64,000 nt of DNA. Origin: Sclerodactyla briareus (lineage: Eukaryota; Echinodermata; Holothuroidea; Dendrochirotida; Sclerodactylidae). Shown here in pieces: positions 34,980 through 47,378 of this stretch. Made by a program: the position numbers and the translations under genes. The notes below the pieces were generated by a model. It was not told the origin of the DNA. It saw only the letters and a program-made list of their open reading frames with translations, and searched no databases. Numbering within the stretch: the first letter of the stretch is position 1; each line of letters starts with the position of its first letter. Where the stretch lies: assembly GCA_026419785.1 (NCBI GenBank), contig JAODTK010001109.1, positions 1 through 64,000 of the forward strand, given 5' to 3'.

Positions 34980-36150
34980 CAGTCAAGAGTCAGTCAGTTA
35001 GTTAATTTGTTAGTTTAGTTTCTATCCAAAGTGCATTTATTTGCTAGCAAACCAACATATTGAATTTTTTTCGATTTTTAGTCGAAACTGTGATATCAAG
35101 CTGATATCGTTCATAATCAAGTTCATATCAAGTTCAAGTCATATCCCAGAGATTACTACTCAACGCGTGTCATCGCAAAAGGGTAAGATTTTCGTTGGTC
35201 AAATTCCTATGGCGATATCATTTGACCATAACCTAATAATACAAATGTACCATGATGGGATCCCCCTGTGGTACACCACACGGATCCCCTCTCAACCTCA
35301 GAAGTCACATTCTTATAGGAGCGATCCATGGTATAGCTCTCTAGCCCAGTTGAGGGTATTTCCCGCATGGCCATAGTAGTCTTAATTTATTGAATCAGAG
35401 TTTATGATTGATAGTGTCGACGAACGCTCTGGACAGATCGCGGAAGACACCAACACAGGTCTTCTTGTTATCAAGACTAGTGCTATGTTGTCGATGACTT
35501 CTCCAATGCAAGCTCGGTGGAATGTTGGGGTCGGAATCCGAATTGAGCATCACTTCAAATATCAATCTCATGAGAAAGTTAAGATTCGCTAACAGTAGCC
35601 TCTGAATGATTTTCAGAAAAGCATGATAATATAGGATATTTATCTGATCACACCTTTTTGAAATTAAATTTGGAATTACTTGGCCAGTTTTCAGTTTCTT
35701 GGGAAAGGCCCCCGTATTAGAAAGATTGAAAATATTGTCATCAGCTGGGCTAGTATGCACTGGCAGAACTTGCTCACGATAACAGTTTAAAGCCTTTAAC
35801 CAGCTGCTTTGTTCACAGTTCAAACACTGGTCGCAAACTTTAAACAGTTCATTCATCCTCGCAACTGAAAAAAGTGAACATCGGCCCGTCTATAAGACCA
35901 ATTTACGAGAATGAATATCGATCCGTGTTTTTGTAAGTTCGGTCAGCATGAGACGGTCAATATTAGTGAGATACTGTTAAAATCGTTCACTTGGCTATTT
36001 CAGCCTCGTCAGTAATGGCATTATTGGCCGTTCGGAAAGAAGCTGGATACGCTGGTTTTTGGTGGTTATGCGTATATTCAGAGCGGTTTGGTAGTTTCTC
36101 CAGGTGGCATGACAATCCTCCCTAGCCTATTGATAACACTTTAAATACAT
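34980..36150 (-). mobile_element. LINE RT fragment (same type as 3.3-5.6 kb)
   Basis: Minus strand in order: RNYQTALNIRITTKNQ-like linker (about 36,050-36,110), a NTGAFPKKLKTGQVIPNLIS stretch (about 35,665-35,730), INILYYHAFLKIIQRLLLAN in place of PISILP-FSKI-EKL (about 35,600-35,650), a DNKKTCVGVF-DLSRAF box (about 35,415-35,470), GDPCGVPQGDP-like text (about 35,255-35,290) and SICWFASK (about 35,035-35,060). This covers the linker and RT palm. The FADD box is not clear and the 3' end is missing. Frames shift between motifs. Confidence 0.75.
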
Positions 36151-36930
36151 TTTTTTCGACAGCCTAATAATATTGCTTATTTTATTACGTTATCCGGCTA
36201 ATAAGACCTAGTTTTCATGAAATTCGTCGGTGGCTTTTAAGAAGGCCTGAATAACTTCTTCCTTTTTTATATATTTTTTTTATATCAAAAACTTAAATCT
36301 CAATTCGTTATCCAGGATGCCCAGCTTTTATCTTTCCCTCCAGATTTACATCTCTACGAGTTGGGCAACGATTATACCCCTGGCTGGAGGAATCATGATT
36401 GTGATATGCACAGTTTCGTATCTTTGTTGACATGTAATCCCATGGATTTTATTCCAACATAAATTCGTAAATATTTCTTCACTGCTCTAATACCTAGTCA
36501 CTATTCGGCTGTCATGATAATATATATTAATTGTCTCCCCAGCAAATGGGATGGTGATCACGACAGAATTAGTTACAAATACTTCCATAAATTATTGAAG
36601 TTAACATTAGCTGATGATCTTACCAATCAGGGTTGATAGTATCACCTTACACATCACTTGTCATTGGTTGGCGAACGAACCACCATGGACAATATATGTC
36701 ATTGTCAGAAAATCCTCGATTATTTCCATCAAACAAGTCAGTTATTTAATTACCCCATAAATATAACCACTGTACTGTTGATTATTAACAATGCCTGAAT
36801 TACTGCAATAGCACTATCAAACCCCTACGGGATCCACTAGGTGGCAAATGCTCCACGATAAATTTTTTCCCGCGTATTGTAACTCACTAAGAATAGATTA
36901 ATAGATGCATTGGGAATTGGGAGGATCACG
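36150..36930. other. unassigned AT-rich DNA
   Basis: No ORF, RNA or repeat match was recognised. Confidence 0.5.
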
Positions 36931-36939
36931 TCTACTTCG

Positions 36940-38240
36940 TAGTGATAATTGTTTTGGATGACAAAGACAAGTGCCACCTCCTCTCCTATTGTCCCGATGT
37001 TTTTCTATCAATTGTAATTATCGCTACGACCCCCTGCGGGTGGGGGCTTTTAGAATGGCCCGCGTTGCCGCCTCCTGTCGTGAATGCGCCTGAATGGGGT
37101 ACGGTTGAAGGAGACCGAATGATGATGCAATGGAGTTGGAAAGTACAATGGTGCTGGGAACAAGCGGATACGAGTTCCCTGTCTATCCTGAGTTCTGACG
37201 TACTCCGTTATCTATGTTTCTGTCACTTATACGCAAGTTGGGTTGTCATGCAATTTGGTGGTGCTGCATGGAATCGCGAGTGGAGTTCCTGTGTGTGGGA
37301 AGCATTCAACTGTCACAGTCTACTCCTCAAGGTCTCCGGTAGCTCTACTATTTGTATTGGCCTTTGACAGCTCTCTTCCTGGCTTTGAGTTTTCCCAGTC
37401 GAGAAAACCAACCCTAAACTATTTAAAAACTGTCAGTTTCTGAAGAGAAATTGTGCATGCCATGGTTTATAACCTAAACCTCGAATTAACGAAAAAGCTG
37501 AGAGAGTGGAGCGAGTTGGGTGTTCCACACTGCAAAACAGAGGAATACCCCACCTGAAGAAGTCGTTCAAATCTGGGGTTAAGGGTCCTCACTGGACATT
37601 GCAATCAGCAGAAACATAGGGAAACCATTAGACGAACCATCAGCTGTTGGAGGTCATGCCTGCAAGTTTTGTTGGGGCTGCTTGGAATTGGGTGGGAAAT
37701 CCCTGTGTGGTGTGGGCATTCTTGGGGGGCCACCCTCCACATGCAAGTGCACTCTCATGTTCTCCGGTACCTCTACGGATTGTATTGTTTGACCCTCACC
37801 AACTGTCTCCTGCTTTGAGTCGAGAAATTGTCAAGCAAGGGGGGGGGGGGGGGTTGAAGTTGGGGGGGGGGGGTTTACACCCTGAATAAAATTTAAATTC
37901 TAAGGAAATAGAATAGTCGGGACGAGGTCGCAGCCCTAGGGGGTCCGGTGCGCATTACCCCCCAACTATTTGGGAGGCCTCCATCTAATTATTTTTCCAC
38001 ATACACATTGTTTCCATCACTTCTCCGCCCGCCCCACCCCCCCCTCATGCCTTGATGACCCCCCAACTTCCGACAGTGGTTGAGTCGGGGCAAAACCCAA
38101 TCTCCCACTGCAAAAACAGGAGATTTCATGCCCCCCTAAGAAGTTAATGAAATCTCGTGTTACACGTCCTCGCGATTGGCATTGTAATTTTCAGAAACAT
38201 ATTATGGGGAACTACATTTCGAGCGAAGATTTATCCTGCC
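36940..38240. repeat. R6 diverged long direct repeats
   Basis: GTCATGCAATTTGGTGGTGC to GGGAAGCATTC (37,237-37,307) matches GTCATGCCTGCAAGTTTTG to GTGGGCATTC (37,652-37,713). CTTTGAGT-TCGAGAAA matches at 37,384 and 37,815. CACTGCAAAACAGAGGA to CAGCAGAAACATA (37,529-37,618) matches CACTGCAAAAACAGGAG to CAGAAACATATT (38,107-38,201). It is a duplicated segment of roughly 430-580 bases with poly-G/C inserts at 37,840-37,875. The 141-codon plus ORF at 36,942-37,367 lies inside and has no family match. Confidence 0.55.
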
Positions 38241-39050
38241 CGAATGTGGAAAAGAAGCAACCTCTGATCACTTTGTGGGCAGGTGTCCTTTTCCACTGTA
38301 CAACTTCCACAATTTTGAAATTTGCTACGCCAACTATCCTCACGAACTGGTCTTACACTTGATGCAGACTGGACGTCTCACAGTGTATGACCTTTGGAAG
38401 CTATTATTAGCTTTAGATGTGTTATTTTGCATTAGCCTACTTCCTGGCCGGCGTCAAATGTATCAACATGGGTTACATGCCGACCCCCTTTTCTAATAAA
38501 TCAAGGAATATTAATCATGATACTAACAGGAGGTGACTTAATATCCGTGAACCTGGTTTCCATGAAACCATTATGGAGAATCATGATAAGCGATGAAATA
38601 ATGTACTGATATCCACAGTTTTTGTTAAGGCTTCTGCTATTTTGATGAAAATGAAGAACTTATTATAATCTGGCTCACTGGTGAATGATACAGTCAAAGC
38701 TTTACAGTTATTTTTCTCTGAAAGGGGTCTTGCCTCATCTTATTGTCCTCACTAGAATCCATCTCCCATATGAACTCATTACTTTTATGATTGTATGATT
38801 AATCGTCTTCTTCCAGTTTCATCATGAGTGGCAGTTTGATTCAATGCCAGAGTCACAAACCCACAAAAAAAAAAGGTGAAGAATTTAGCTAAATTATTAT
38901 CTTTTCCTTTTCAATAATAAACAGAATTTGAAGTATAACAACACTACCAAAAAAAAAAAAACAAGAAGTATGAATAATGGGACATCTGGAAAACCGAGCA
39001 GGCAAAAGCAGGTTCGAAGTCAGATTCCACCGATAAAATAATAAAATAAG
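38240..39050. other. unassigned DNA
   Basis: Two overlapping ORFs of 71-73 codons occur at 38,147-38,496 without motifs, and a poly-A run near 38,949. Nothing else was seen. Confidence 0.45.
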
Positions 39051-39054
39051 AATA

Positions 39055-39330
39055 CTACCCCCCTAGCCCCCCCCCCCCCCCCTTCCCCCCCCTCCACCAG
39101 GGGCGTATATACATAATACAATTCCAGGGGTGGAATCATTTTGAGACCGACCAGATTTTTCGTGAGACTCGATTTTTATCTCGGTTTGTACCCGAGGTGG
39201 CCCATGCGGTCGTGGAGGGTGCTCTGGGTTTCCGACTGGGCGCCAATCGTTTTCGTTATTGATCTTTTGATAGACGATCTGGGGGAGAGGTCCAAGAGGA
39301 GGATTTCCCCTCCTCTTTGGAAATCTTGCA
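39055..39330. repeat. R5 C-run repeat with CAGGGGCG end
   Basis: A C run of 17 is followed by CCTCCACCAGGGGCGTATA and CCAGGGGTGGAATC, then GGGGGAGAGGTCCAAGAGG. The CAGGGGCGTA phrase resembles ends of short hAT-type elements, but no matching opposite end was located. Confidence 0.4.
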
Positions 39331-39554
39331 AACCTGAAAAATATTCATTTTTTTGATTAAAAAATTTCCATTTTTCTTGGGCAACTATTTTTTCCCACAC
39401 GTAACTGTGTGTTAAGTTAATATGGTGTCAAACGGTTTGTACCTAGCTACATGAATACCTGTGCACTCATATTTCGTTATCATATTAAGATTACTAGCTT
39501 GCTAAATTCACATACGAGGTCTGGTACATGGAGCTGAGGAGAAGGGCATTCACA

Positions 39555-39900
39555 TCATGGTCCTTGCATATCCCAAAGCTGATATCGATGATTTAATAAT
39601 TTTCCGATGCGGCTGAAACTTGGCACACATTTCCTCATAGTTGAAATCAATTTTCCTGCCCCCCTCCTCGAAGTGCGCACCGATTTTGTATTCTTGCTTA
39701 CTTCTCTACCCAGGTTTCCCTCCGCCTTTGCTCGCCGACGAGGTGGGGGGGGGGCACTGGGCGGGGGGGGGGCACTGCTCCCGCTGGTACCACAAGACCC
39801 GTCGCCCTTGTATTGTACGTCGATTTTTCGGATGTGTTTTACGGTAAGTCCGACTATATCGTAATTATGATTCAATTGGGGTTGAAAACGATTTTTTTCT
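39555..39900. repeat. G-run-containing repeat-like sequence
   Basis: GCGGCTGAAACTTGGCACAC is followed by CCCCCCTCCTCG and two G runs (about 39,745-39,772). The 163-codon minus ORF (39,555-40,046) contains a Pro-rich piece made by these runs and no family motif. Confidence 0.35.
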
Positions 39901-40167
39901 TTAATAAGCTTGTCATTACTACCAGGAATTCGAATGCCCATCGCGAACATACACTCCAATTTTTTGACTGATCTAACTGTTAAACATGGCAGTGTGCACA
40001 TGCAATTAGGGGAACACAAGCCCAATGCACGTACGTATATATCCACATATTTAATGTGGGAAAAAAACGCCTATTTACGGGGCCGTCCTCCATATCGGGA
40101 CCCCCGATCAAACTCTGATCAAGGCGACCAACTTAGGCAATTCCGCCCACCGATCAACAATTCCAAG

Positions 40168-40791
40168 TCAATGCCATCCTGTTAGATCACGCTCACAAGC
40201 CATTGTCAATAGGTCCCGTAGTTGGTCTTGGCCCATGACAGAACGTAAGAACTTCCTTCACTATTTAAGCTCCAGAGAAACTTCTCTCACTCGATGCCGA
40301 AGTGATTGGTACAGTCATCTCAGGCAGAGGCAACCTCTTCGTTAGTGGAATTGACGGAGGTCACGCATACTGTTGTTTGCGTAAGCGTGTTTTGCAGCAT
40401 CTTTCGCTGTGTTGATGTCACTCAAAATTTTGTTGACATAAGGCAACGGCAAGAACGGGTTCATTCAGCCTCCACAGCGTCTGGGTCATCTGGACGCATT
40501 TGCTCGGGAAATAAGGCGCACATTTGGCAATGTCAATCGGTATTAATTTGCGGCTTCGTATGGCGGGCAGAGAAGATGGATGAAGGGCTGCAAGATGTCG
40601 TCATTGCTGTCAGGTTGGCATGAGTTGCGATATCCTGTGAGGCATACGTGATGAACTCCTTTCGGTAATAGGTAGCCCAGTGAATTCTGCAACTTGTGCG
40701 GTCGGTCATCCATGCGACGTGGCAGTTTGCGTTGCCTGTGGTGGCGTCCAAATTCAGCGCTGTAGTCAATGCTCTTCTACTCTGCGATCGC
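40168..40791 (-). CDS. hAT gene, last exon: C-terminal dimerisation domain
   Basis: The acceptor CTTCATATTCTATAG with a good pyrimidine tract precedes 40,791. The exon reads SAEFGRHHRQRKLPRRMDD and YYRKEFITYASQDIATHANL, then MRPDDPDAVEAE, then LPLPEMTVPITSASSE near 40,270-40,320, and ends FLRSVMGQDQLRDLLTMACE plus RDLTGWH and a stop. The final part is the hAT C-terminal dimerisation motif (P-x-TSASSERSFS ... LR-x-MGQ-x-RL ... LM-x-E-D). Two or three frame shifts separate the pieces. The match to the family order is strong even though each piece is short. Confidence 0.75.
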
Positions 40792-40979
40792 CTATAGAAT
40801 ATGAAGCAGAAAGCCAAAAGGTTCAGTGATACCTTGATTCATTTCTGATAACCTGTGTCCAGACACAAAAACATGGTTCCTTAGGGCAACTGTGACATTT
40901 TCACAATTTTCCCATTTCATTCGTCACAAAAACACACAATCTTGACAAAACCTAGGGTTCTTACATAAACATGGCTTCT

Positions 40980-41600
40980 CATAAGACTGCGCAACTAAAG
41001 TTTGAGCCTGATCCATCCAGACCTGGTCGGCTTGTCGTGTTCCCAATCAAATTTTGCCAAAACATCCCTAATTCATTGTTTTAAACTATTTCCCTCCCCC
41101 CCAAAATGCGATGCACCTTTACAAAAGCAATAGGATTTCTGAATTTTCATAAGGAAGCTAGCCCCAAAAAGATGCACACTAAATTTTCAAGTGAGCATTC
41201 TGATTAGCCTTCGGACTTATGCATGTTTGCGAGGGTTATCATACTTCGACCTATGCTGCCCTCAAATACCCTCTTGACCTCAAACATAGGGCCCAGAACT
41301 CATAGGAAACCTCATGCCAAGTATGAATTCCATCTATCTAGGTGGGGTTGAGTTATCGTGTTCACAAGTTAAGTGGCCAAAATAACAATTTTTTACATAT
41401 TTTCCTATTTTGACTGAAATGTAATGTTCCACGATCACTCGGAAAACATAGGATTCATCCTGGTACGCTTCATAAGGGACCTACCCACCACATTCCAACT
41501 TGATCGAACCTAACATTCTGGAACTTATCGTGTTTACAAGGATTTCAGACTTGTGGTGACCCGCATGGCCTCTGACCTGACCCAAAAACCAATCGGGATC
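40980..41600. repeat. R3 interspersed repeat inside the hAT intron
   Basis: CTTGTCGTGTTCCCAATCA, then GTTATCGTGTTCACAAGTT and CTTATCGTGTTTACAAGG, each followed by TTTCCTATTTTGACTGAAATG-like or TGACCTGACCCAAA-like text. The same words appear at 63,680-64,000. Spacing of the TATCGTGTT phrase is about 170-330 bases. It is related in wording to R2 (CACGATAA on the opposite strand). Confidence 0.6.
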
Positions 41601-42610
41601 ATGTACTCATTATTATTATATACTGACACATGACTGCTAATATTCTCGTTAGTCAGGTAGTAAGACTTACGGATAAATAACATGTATAGACTTATCGTTC
41701 ATTTATTTTTTTTCACCTATAATATTCCATAAAGGATCGGACAACTGTGGCTTCTTGGTGCGGTCGCTATTCTTTTAGACCAAACATGACAATAGTGTTC
41801 ATCCATTAACACATTTGATTCTATCATCGACCCAAAAGTAATTACCGAAACACAACTTGCTTACCTGCATGGAACAGTACGACACACTCAATCAATCATT
41901 GCAACGGTAGTAATAGTCATCTGGATAATTGGGTAATATAAAAAAAGCAATAAAACTGAAAAGACGGGGAAATTTTGGGTGTGTTCGCACTTAGTGAATG
42001 TCATATAAGATTATGCATTGGAAACTGCCAATGGCTCCACTAAACTACACCGGTACGCTAATTGACTAATCAATCATTCAATCCTCGATTTTCAAATCCG
42101 GTAAATCATCTCCTCATGGATTCTGACTTTGAAATATGAAAATATATTGCCACCGTCTATGATTCTAGTTGCAACCTGGGCCAGATACGAAAAAGTATCT
42201 GTGTCATTCATTCAAGATACAGTGTGTGGGTTCATTGGCGGTCAGAGACGAGGACACCGTCAAATGAAGGAGGCGGAATTTTCAGGGGCCGGTATACAGA
42301 AATGAATACTTCCAGATAAAGTTAGAGAACAAAAAAAGAAAAAAACAAGGGGCTCAAGGTGAACAAGTGAATCTAGAATGTAAGATAGTGTATAGCCGCT
42401 CGCCTCGTTTCGCCTTCGGCGATTAGGTCCAATGGCTTCAAAGTAACGGTTTACTTCTGGAGACGCACATCGAGGTCTCTTGATCTTGACCCCCTACTAT
42501 CACAACCCATGTGAGTTGTGAAGCCACTGTTGCGTCACGCACTGATGCCACCTCACCGCAACGCCTGACCATCACCTTGCAACAGAAAAAGTATGAAACA
42601 TTACATTTAC

Positions 42611-44400
42611 CTGAGCATCCTCAATAAGAGTCAGCAATGTTTCAACATCATTCCTGATATTCTCCCGAGTGGCGATGGCTACTTTCATGTTGTCCAGCTT
42701 GTCCCATATGTTTGATGTCGTTGGCCTGTAAACTTCTGTTTTCAATTGCTTTGTCTTCCCCTAATGTTCCTCATGAACATTATTGTTTACGATGAAGTTG
42801 GAAGACCTCATCCGTCCCATCAGAGCAGCAGCTCTAACCCTTGTTTTCGAGTCATGTTCCTGCTTTCCCCAATTGCTCAAAGCTTCCAAATTGTTTCAGA
42901 TGAGGCCACATGCGCGGATCGACGTCTTCTCGTGCGGACCATCGTGTGATCGAGAGATTGCGAAGTAGCAGCCCCTTGTCATTGCTACTTTTCAATCTTT
43001 TTTCGGTACACAAATCATATCTCTCTTCGTTCTCGACGTGAAAAAGAACAAAAAACTCTGGGAATAATGTCAACGAGTTCGCCACCACTCTACTTGCTTC
43101 ACGCTGTTTTCCCCTTTATGTTTGATTCTATGCGCCCAAACACGGTATATACGGTATTGGTCTTCTCCTCGGATGCTCCTTCAATCTGGCTGACAATCCC
43201 TTTAAGGTTCCAGATACCTAGAGGATTAATAGTCCATTCGACTGAAATGATCTCTCAACGGTCCAAGTGAGCGGGAGCAAATGCTGAAAGGATGGCTTGT
43301 GTCTGTCCGTCTTCATTTTGTCATTGATTTCTCTGATGTCTATGACGATCTTCTGGCTTCGCCCAGACTAAAATCCCATCAACATATCTTGCGACTACAG
43401 ATAGCTGATCAACATGGATTTTTACCATCCGGTGGTGTGTCCCGCGAGAATGGATACATCCGCTTTTTTCCACTTCAAGAGTATGCGAGAAGAGACATCT
43501 TCATCCACATCTTTATGAACTCATTTTCTGTGAAGTAGGCCCATGGTATGGGAGCACATGAGGTCGGTGGACTGCGTCATCCATCCAGCGTCGGAACGTA
43601 GGGCAATGTCTGCTGACCAAGTTCGTCACCTGCTTGAAGTTGCTACCCTCTTCATTCCTCATCGCTCCGATCCCACGAAATTCACTTCCTTGACGGGCTA
43701 GTTTCTGCCTGGTCAAGAAGAACCTGATTGCTTCTTTTTTTCTGGCGATATTTAGCAAACCTCTTCCCCTCTGCTTCCGTTTGTTCTGATTCAGTTGAAG
43801 ATCGATATGAGTGGACAAGTGTTCAATAGTTCGCTAGTTTGCTCTAATGCTCTGGCATTGACTATTACTCCCAAAATGACTTGCTAGCTTCCCCTTCTTT
43901 TCACGGACCGCGGCTCTTCATCTTGTCCCATGACCGGACCCCATTTGCTATCCAGGCTGGATTAGTTTCTGTGTGTGGGAAGATCTGACACACGAAACAA
44001 AATGCCGAGTCTTTCTGAGGAATATGCCAAATGTGGATTCTTATGAACCTCCGACGAGAAATTGAATGGCTTAGCTGCATCTATGTTGGGGTTTTGAGGG
44101 TTATCGTTGTGAAATGTCGTGGATGGCCGCTTGTTCTATCGAATTAGCTCGGCGCGTCCGTTTTGATCTCTCGTCTTTGGCTGCTGGATCCCTCTCGATT
44201 CGGTAAAATCATCTTCATCATTGGTCTTGAGCTTCTGGTGATGAGTGACCTCCTTCGAGTTTCTTCATCTCTGCCCGACATCCGTTCGCAGTCAGCAGAA
44301 AAAGTTTCACATCTCTCAACAATATCGTTGCATCGCTTATCAAATGTTTGGGATTAGGCACCGTTAAGCCTCATCCGCTCTTGCAACTGCATCTTGGCAC
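42611..44400 (-). CDS. hAT gene, upstream exon: TTF finger and DUF4371-like region
   Basis: Minus strand: KDSAFCFVCQIFPH (about 43,970-44,010), then NGVRSWDKMKSRG and KLASHFGSNSQCQS, together fit the TTF zinc finger (FC-x2-C ... W ... H-x-S-x-H/Q). QLNQNKRKQRGRGLLNIA (about 43,745-43,800), LARQGSEFRGIGAMRNEEGS, NFKQVTNLVSRHCPTFRRWM (about 43,575-43,640) and LSVVARYVDGIL (about 43,360-43,400) fit DUF4371. RNLSITRWSARED (about 42,925-42,965) fits the conserved TRW box. The exon ends ENIRNDVETLLTLIEDAQ and a CAG^GTAAATG donor at 42,610/42,611. Frames change several times between these blocks. The catalytic Asp/Glu of hAT could not be assigned with confidence. Confidence 0.7.
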
Positions 44401-44589
44401 TTCCTACTAATATGAGCTAATATGGCGTAAACTGCCGTACATTCTATCATGGACTTTCTTCTGGTCCTGCTAGGTTTTCCACTCATCTCATCACTTTTCG
44501 CTGTCAGAGCTCGTTCTGGCGCATGACTCCCCACACACATGCCACTGGTTCAAGTTGTGTCTTCGGACAGTGTTTGTATCCATCTATGC

Positions 44590-44950
44590 ACCTGTTTGCT
44601 CTCATGAGTACTGGCCGTCGGACATTCGCGGTAGGCCCATCTTTAGTTACCTCAAGAGTATCAGCAAAATAATTTTCTCTGGTACCCTGCGTGCTGGTAG
44701 CAGCTGACCTTTCGGAGGTTGACTCAGTTGGCTCAGGCGCATAGACTTACCCCACACTTCCACAAACTGTTTCAAGTTTTTCTGCACTTGTGGCCTCCTC
44801 GACAGTGAAGATTCCACATCATGTACCTGGTGCTTTTCGTAAGTACTTGCCGTCGGACTCGCTGGTCTATTCCCAGTAGGCCCATCTTCAGTAAGTGAGA
44901 ATATCAGCGAAGTACTTTCCCGTATCCTGCTCTCTGGTTTCAGTTGAACC
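44590..44950. repeat. ~245-bp direct repeat near hAT 5' region
   Basis: CTGGCCGTCGGACATTCGCG, GTAGGCCCATCTTTAGT, AGTATCAGCAAAATA and CCTGCGTGCTGG (44,606-44,700) recur as TTGCCGTCGGACTCGCTGG, GTAGGCCCATCTTCAGT, AATATCAGCGAAGTA and CCTGCTCTCTGG (44,847-44,940). It may be an internal repeat of the N-terminal coding part, since minus-strand frames here are Ser/Pro/Thr-rich, or untranslated sequence. Confidence 0.55.
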
Positions 44951-45279
44951 TTTCCTTGAACAGAGAATAGCTTGTCACTGAAGAGTCCGTGAGACGGTGC
45001 AGATTCCTCCCAGCATCACGTTTCTGCCTGGTCTCAAGTTATCGAACAAAGTTGTCTGTTTTTATCGCGTATTGTTAATTTACTTCCCTTGTATTTGGTA
45101 TGTTTTCTTTTTGAAGTGTGTGCTTGAATAATCACTGTCAAAAACAACTGCCCCTTCGTCGAAGCCCACATGATACTTTCCGACGTTTTCCTTTCGGGGC
45201 CTCTGTAAACCAAAAGCCAAATAAACACAATGATTTCTTGAAATAGTAACTTCATCGGACTAATCATTTTGCATTCGTT

Positions 45280-47370
45280 TAATAGGACTCAGAAAACACA
45301 AGAGTGCTTGACTTTAAACAGTAGGCCAGTAAAAAAAAAATCACATATCATTTGCAGCAGTGCAATATGAGGCATTTTAGGTGATATAACTAAGAATACC
45401 ATCCAGGGATATCACATGCTCGTTGAAATGATGACTCCTGACCATGATTCTGCGTTGGCGGCCTAGCCCCCCTCTCGCCATCGCCCCTCCCTTTTCCCGT
45501 CGGGGAACAGATCGAGAAGCTGTCAGGGGATCCTGGAGGAATCTACTTCAATTTGAAGTATTGTTGATGGCGTAGCGGCAGCAAGTACTGAGTTGCCGTC
45601 AGGTAGGATATACGAGAAAATACGAGAACATACGAGGAAAAGAGGACGATTGGCAAAAAGAAGAACAGAGGGACCAGATATGCTTGTGTTCGTCAGGAGG
45701 TAAGGTGAGGTCTGGCGGTCTGGACAGTACTGTCTTACCCAGGCTTTCTTAACCCCTGAGCACAGTTACGTAACATGGTTCAAAAAATAAAGTCCATGAC
45801 CACTAAAATAGTTGCATTGAACAAAGGCGCGACCTGAACTTTAGACGCTTGGATGACCCTTCACTAGGTGATCAATGTATTTTATTCTGACCTTTCTGAA
45901 GTTTCCTAATATCCACCAGTCAAAGGAAGAGTAGAAATTAGCAAGTGCGGTCAGATCGCCTACATACGTACATACATAGATAGACAGACAACATCCAGGG
46001 TCACCGCGATATACAGTACCGTACTCGATATTTTGTTTAAAAAGCAGGCTAGATATTTTAGATGCACTCTCTTTAGAGCACGGGCAAAGACTTCCATGAC
46101 CTGGTCCCATGGGGGGTTAAAACACGCAGCGCGTTAGAGGGCGCATACACAAACATATGATGGTATAACTCGAATTAAAGTCAGAAAAAGGAAGAACGCA
46201 AATTATCTAGCAAGTCATGCATATTAGGAGTATACGTTTTCGACTTAACCTATATCACTGAATAATTCTAAACAAAACCCAGAACATCCAATGACAAGCA
46301 AATTTGCACTCTAATAATGACCAGCATAATTCATCCCTGGTAGTCACCGTAGTCTGAGGCTACGGGCGACTGCATGACGAACAAGGCAATGGCCTATGTG
46401 AACAAATGGCGCGTATGATTTTGGGAGAAAGGTACGGAGGGAGGGGCATTGACGTCTATCATTCTAAAATATCATTCAAACCAGAAACTAGCCTCTTTCT
46501 TGTAAATATACATGGGTGAACTTTCATCAGGACTGAAATTTTCAACAAGTTTGGCTGGCACTTGGAAATAACGACTCCATAGTTTACTCGGCTTATTTTT
46601 TTAACTTTATTTCAACTCCCTGGCTCATCACAGCTAAGTGAAATCACCCCGATAGAGATTTGCGATGACACAGCCTAACAACACGATCTTTCGGCTGTAT
46701 CTTCATCACTCCGCGATCACGAAGAAACTGAATGTTGCCCTACAGATTTGTCAAACAAACCCGAGCCAACTCAATTACGCGTAGCCAGGCCTATATAAGC
46801 ATATAAAAGATTTGTGTTTTTACTGTGCGCTCACCTTTAGTCGCCAGTGTCCCGTGAAACCCTTCTTAGGTCTTCCTGGGAGGTGAATGTCCGTTCTGTG
46901 GACTCGAACCTCAACATAAACACACACAACCTGTCATAACCGGTGTCACTCATTTTCGAGATTTGCAGCTTGTGCTATTGACAATAATGGTCCAAATAAT
47001 TTATTTATTCGGCATATAAAAACTGAAGTAGCCACGCTACGTGAACCGAGCCTTTTGCGAAATATGATGTTTCAACAACAGCTGCTTAAATATACGCGGT
47101 CACCGAACAACAAACTTGCTACTATATCAGGACAATCAATCTGTCCTGTCCAGGGTCTCGTCAACTGTAGGCACCCAACGGATGGACATTGATTCCTCGA
47201 TTTCAGGGGGTCTGAGTAAGTTTTCTTCTGGCCACTGTACTCCTTATCGTGTATCCTTAGTTCTATTAATTTATCGGAAGTTCAATGTCCCGATGTATGG
47301 GGCACACCGAATAGGCCTTATATTACCGTCGGAATTTTTTGTTATGCATCACCTCGCAAGATTCCCATCA
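45280..47370. other. unassigned DNA; TATA-like site at 46.79 kb
   Basis: No family motif was recognised. TATATAAGCATATAAAAG at 46,792-46,809 is a double TATA-like site on the plus strand, without a convincing ORF after it. Small repeats AATACGAGAA (45,617-45,645) and (GATA/GACA) words (45,975-45,992) occur. Confidence 0.4.
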
Positions 47371-47378
47371 TGACTTAC

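Larger units (their letters stand above)
40168..45030 (-). mobile_element. TTF/hAT transposon gene (ZMYM1-like), split by an intron
   Basis: The minus strand carries all parts of a TTF-finger hAT protein in order: a charged helical N-terminal stretch (about 44,200-44,400), the TTF-type zinc finger, a DUF4371-like block, a L-x-TRW-x-AR box, and after a ~1.8-kb intron the hAT dimerisation domain ending at a stop at 40,168-40,170. Proteins of this kind are hAT transposases or host genes derived from them (zinc finger MYM-type 1 / THAP0-like group). A transposase would cut and rejoin element ends in the nucleus. No terminal repeats or 8-bp target duplications were found, so intact element or domesticated gene cannot be decided. 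Several frame changes in the first exon mean it is decayed or affected by assembly indels. Confidence 0.75.

Noticed and set aside
39555-40046. 163-codon minus-strand ORF with a proline-rich centre
   Set aside because: The Pro-rich part is made by two poly-G runs; no domain or codon bias seen.
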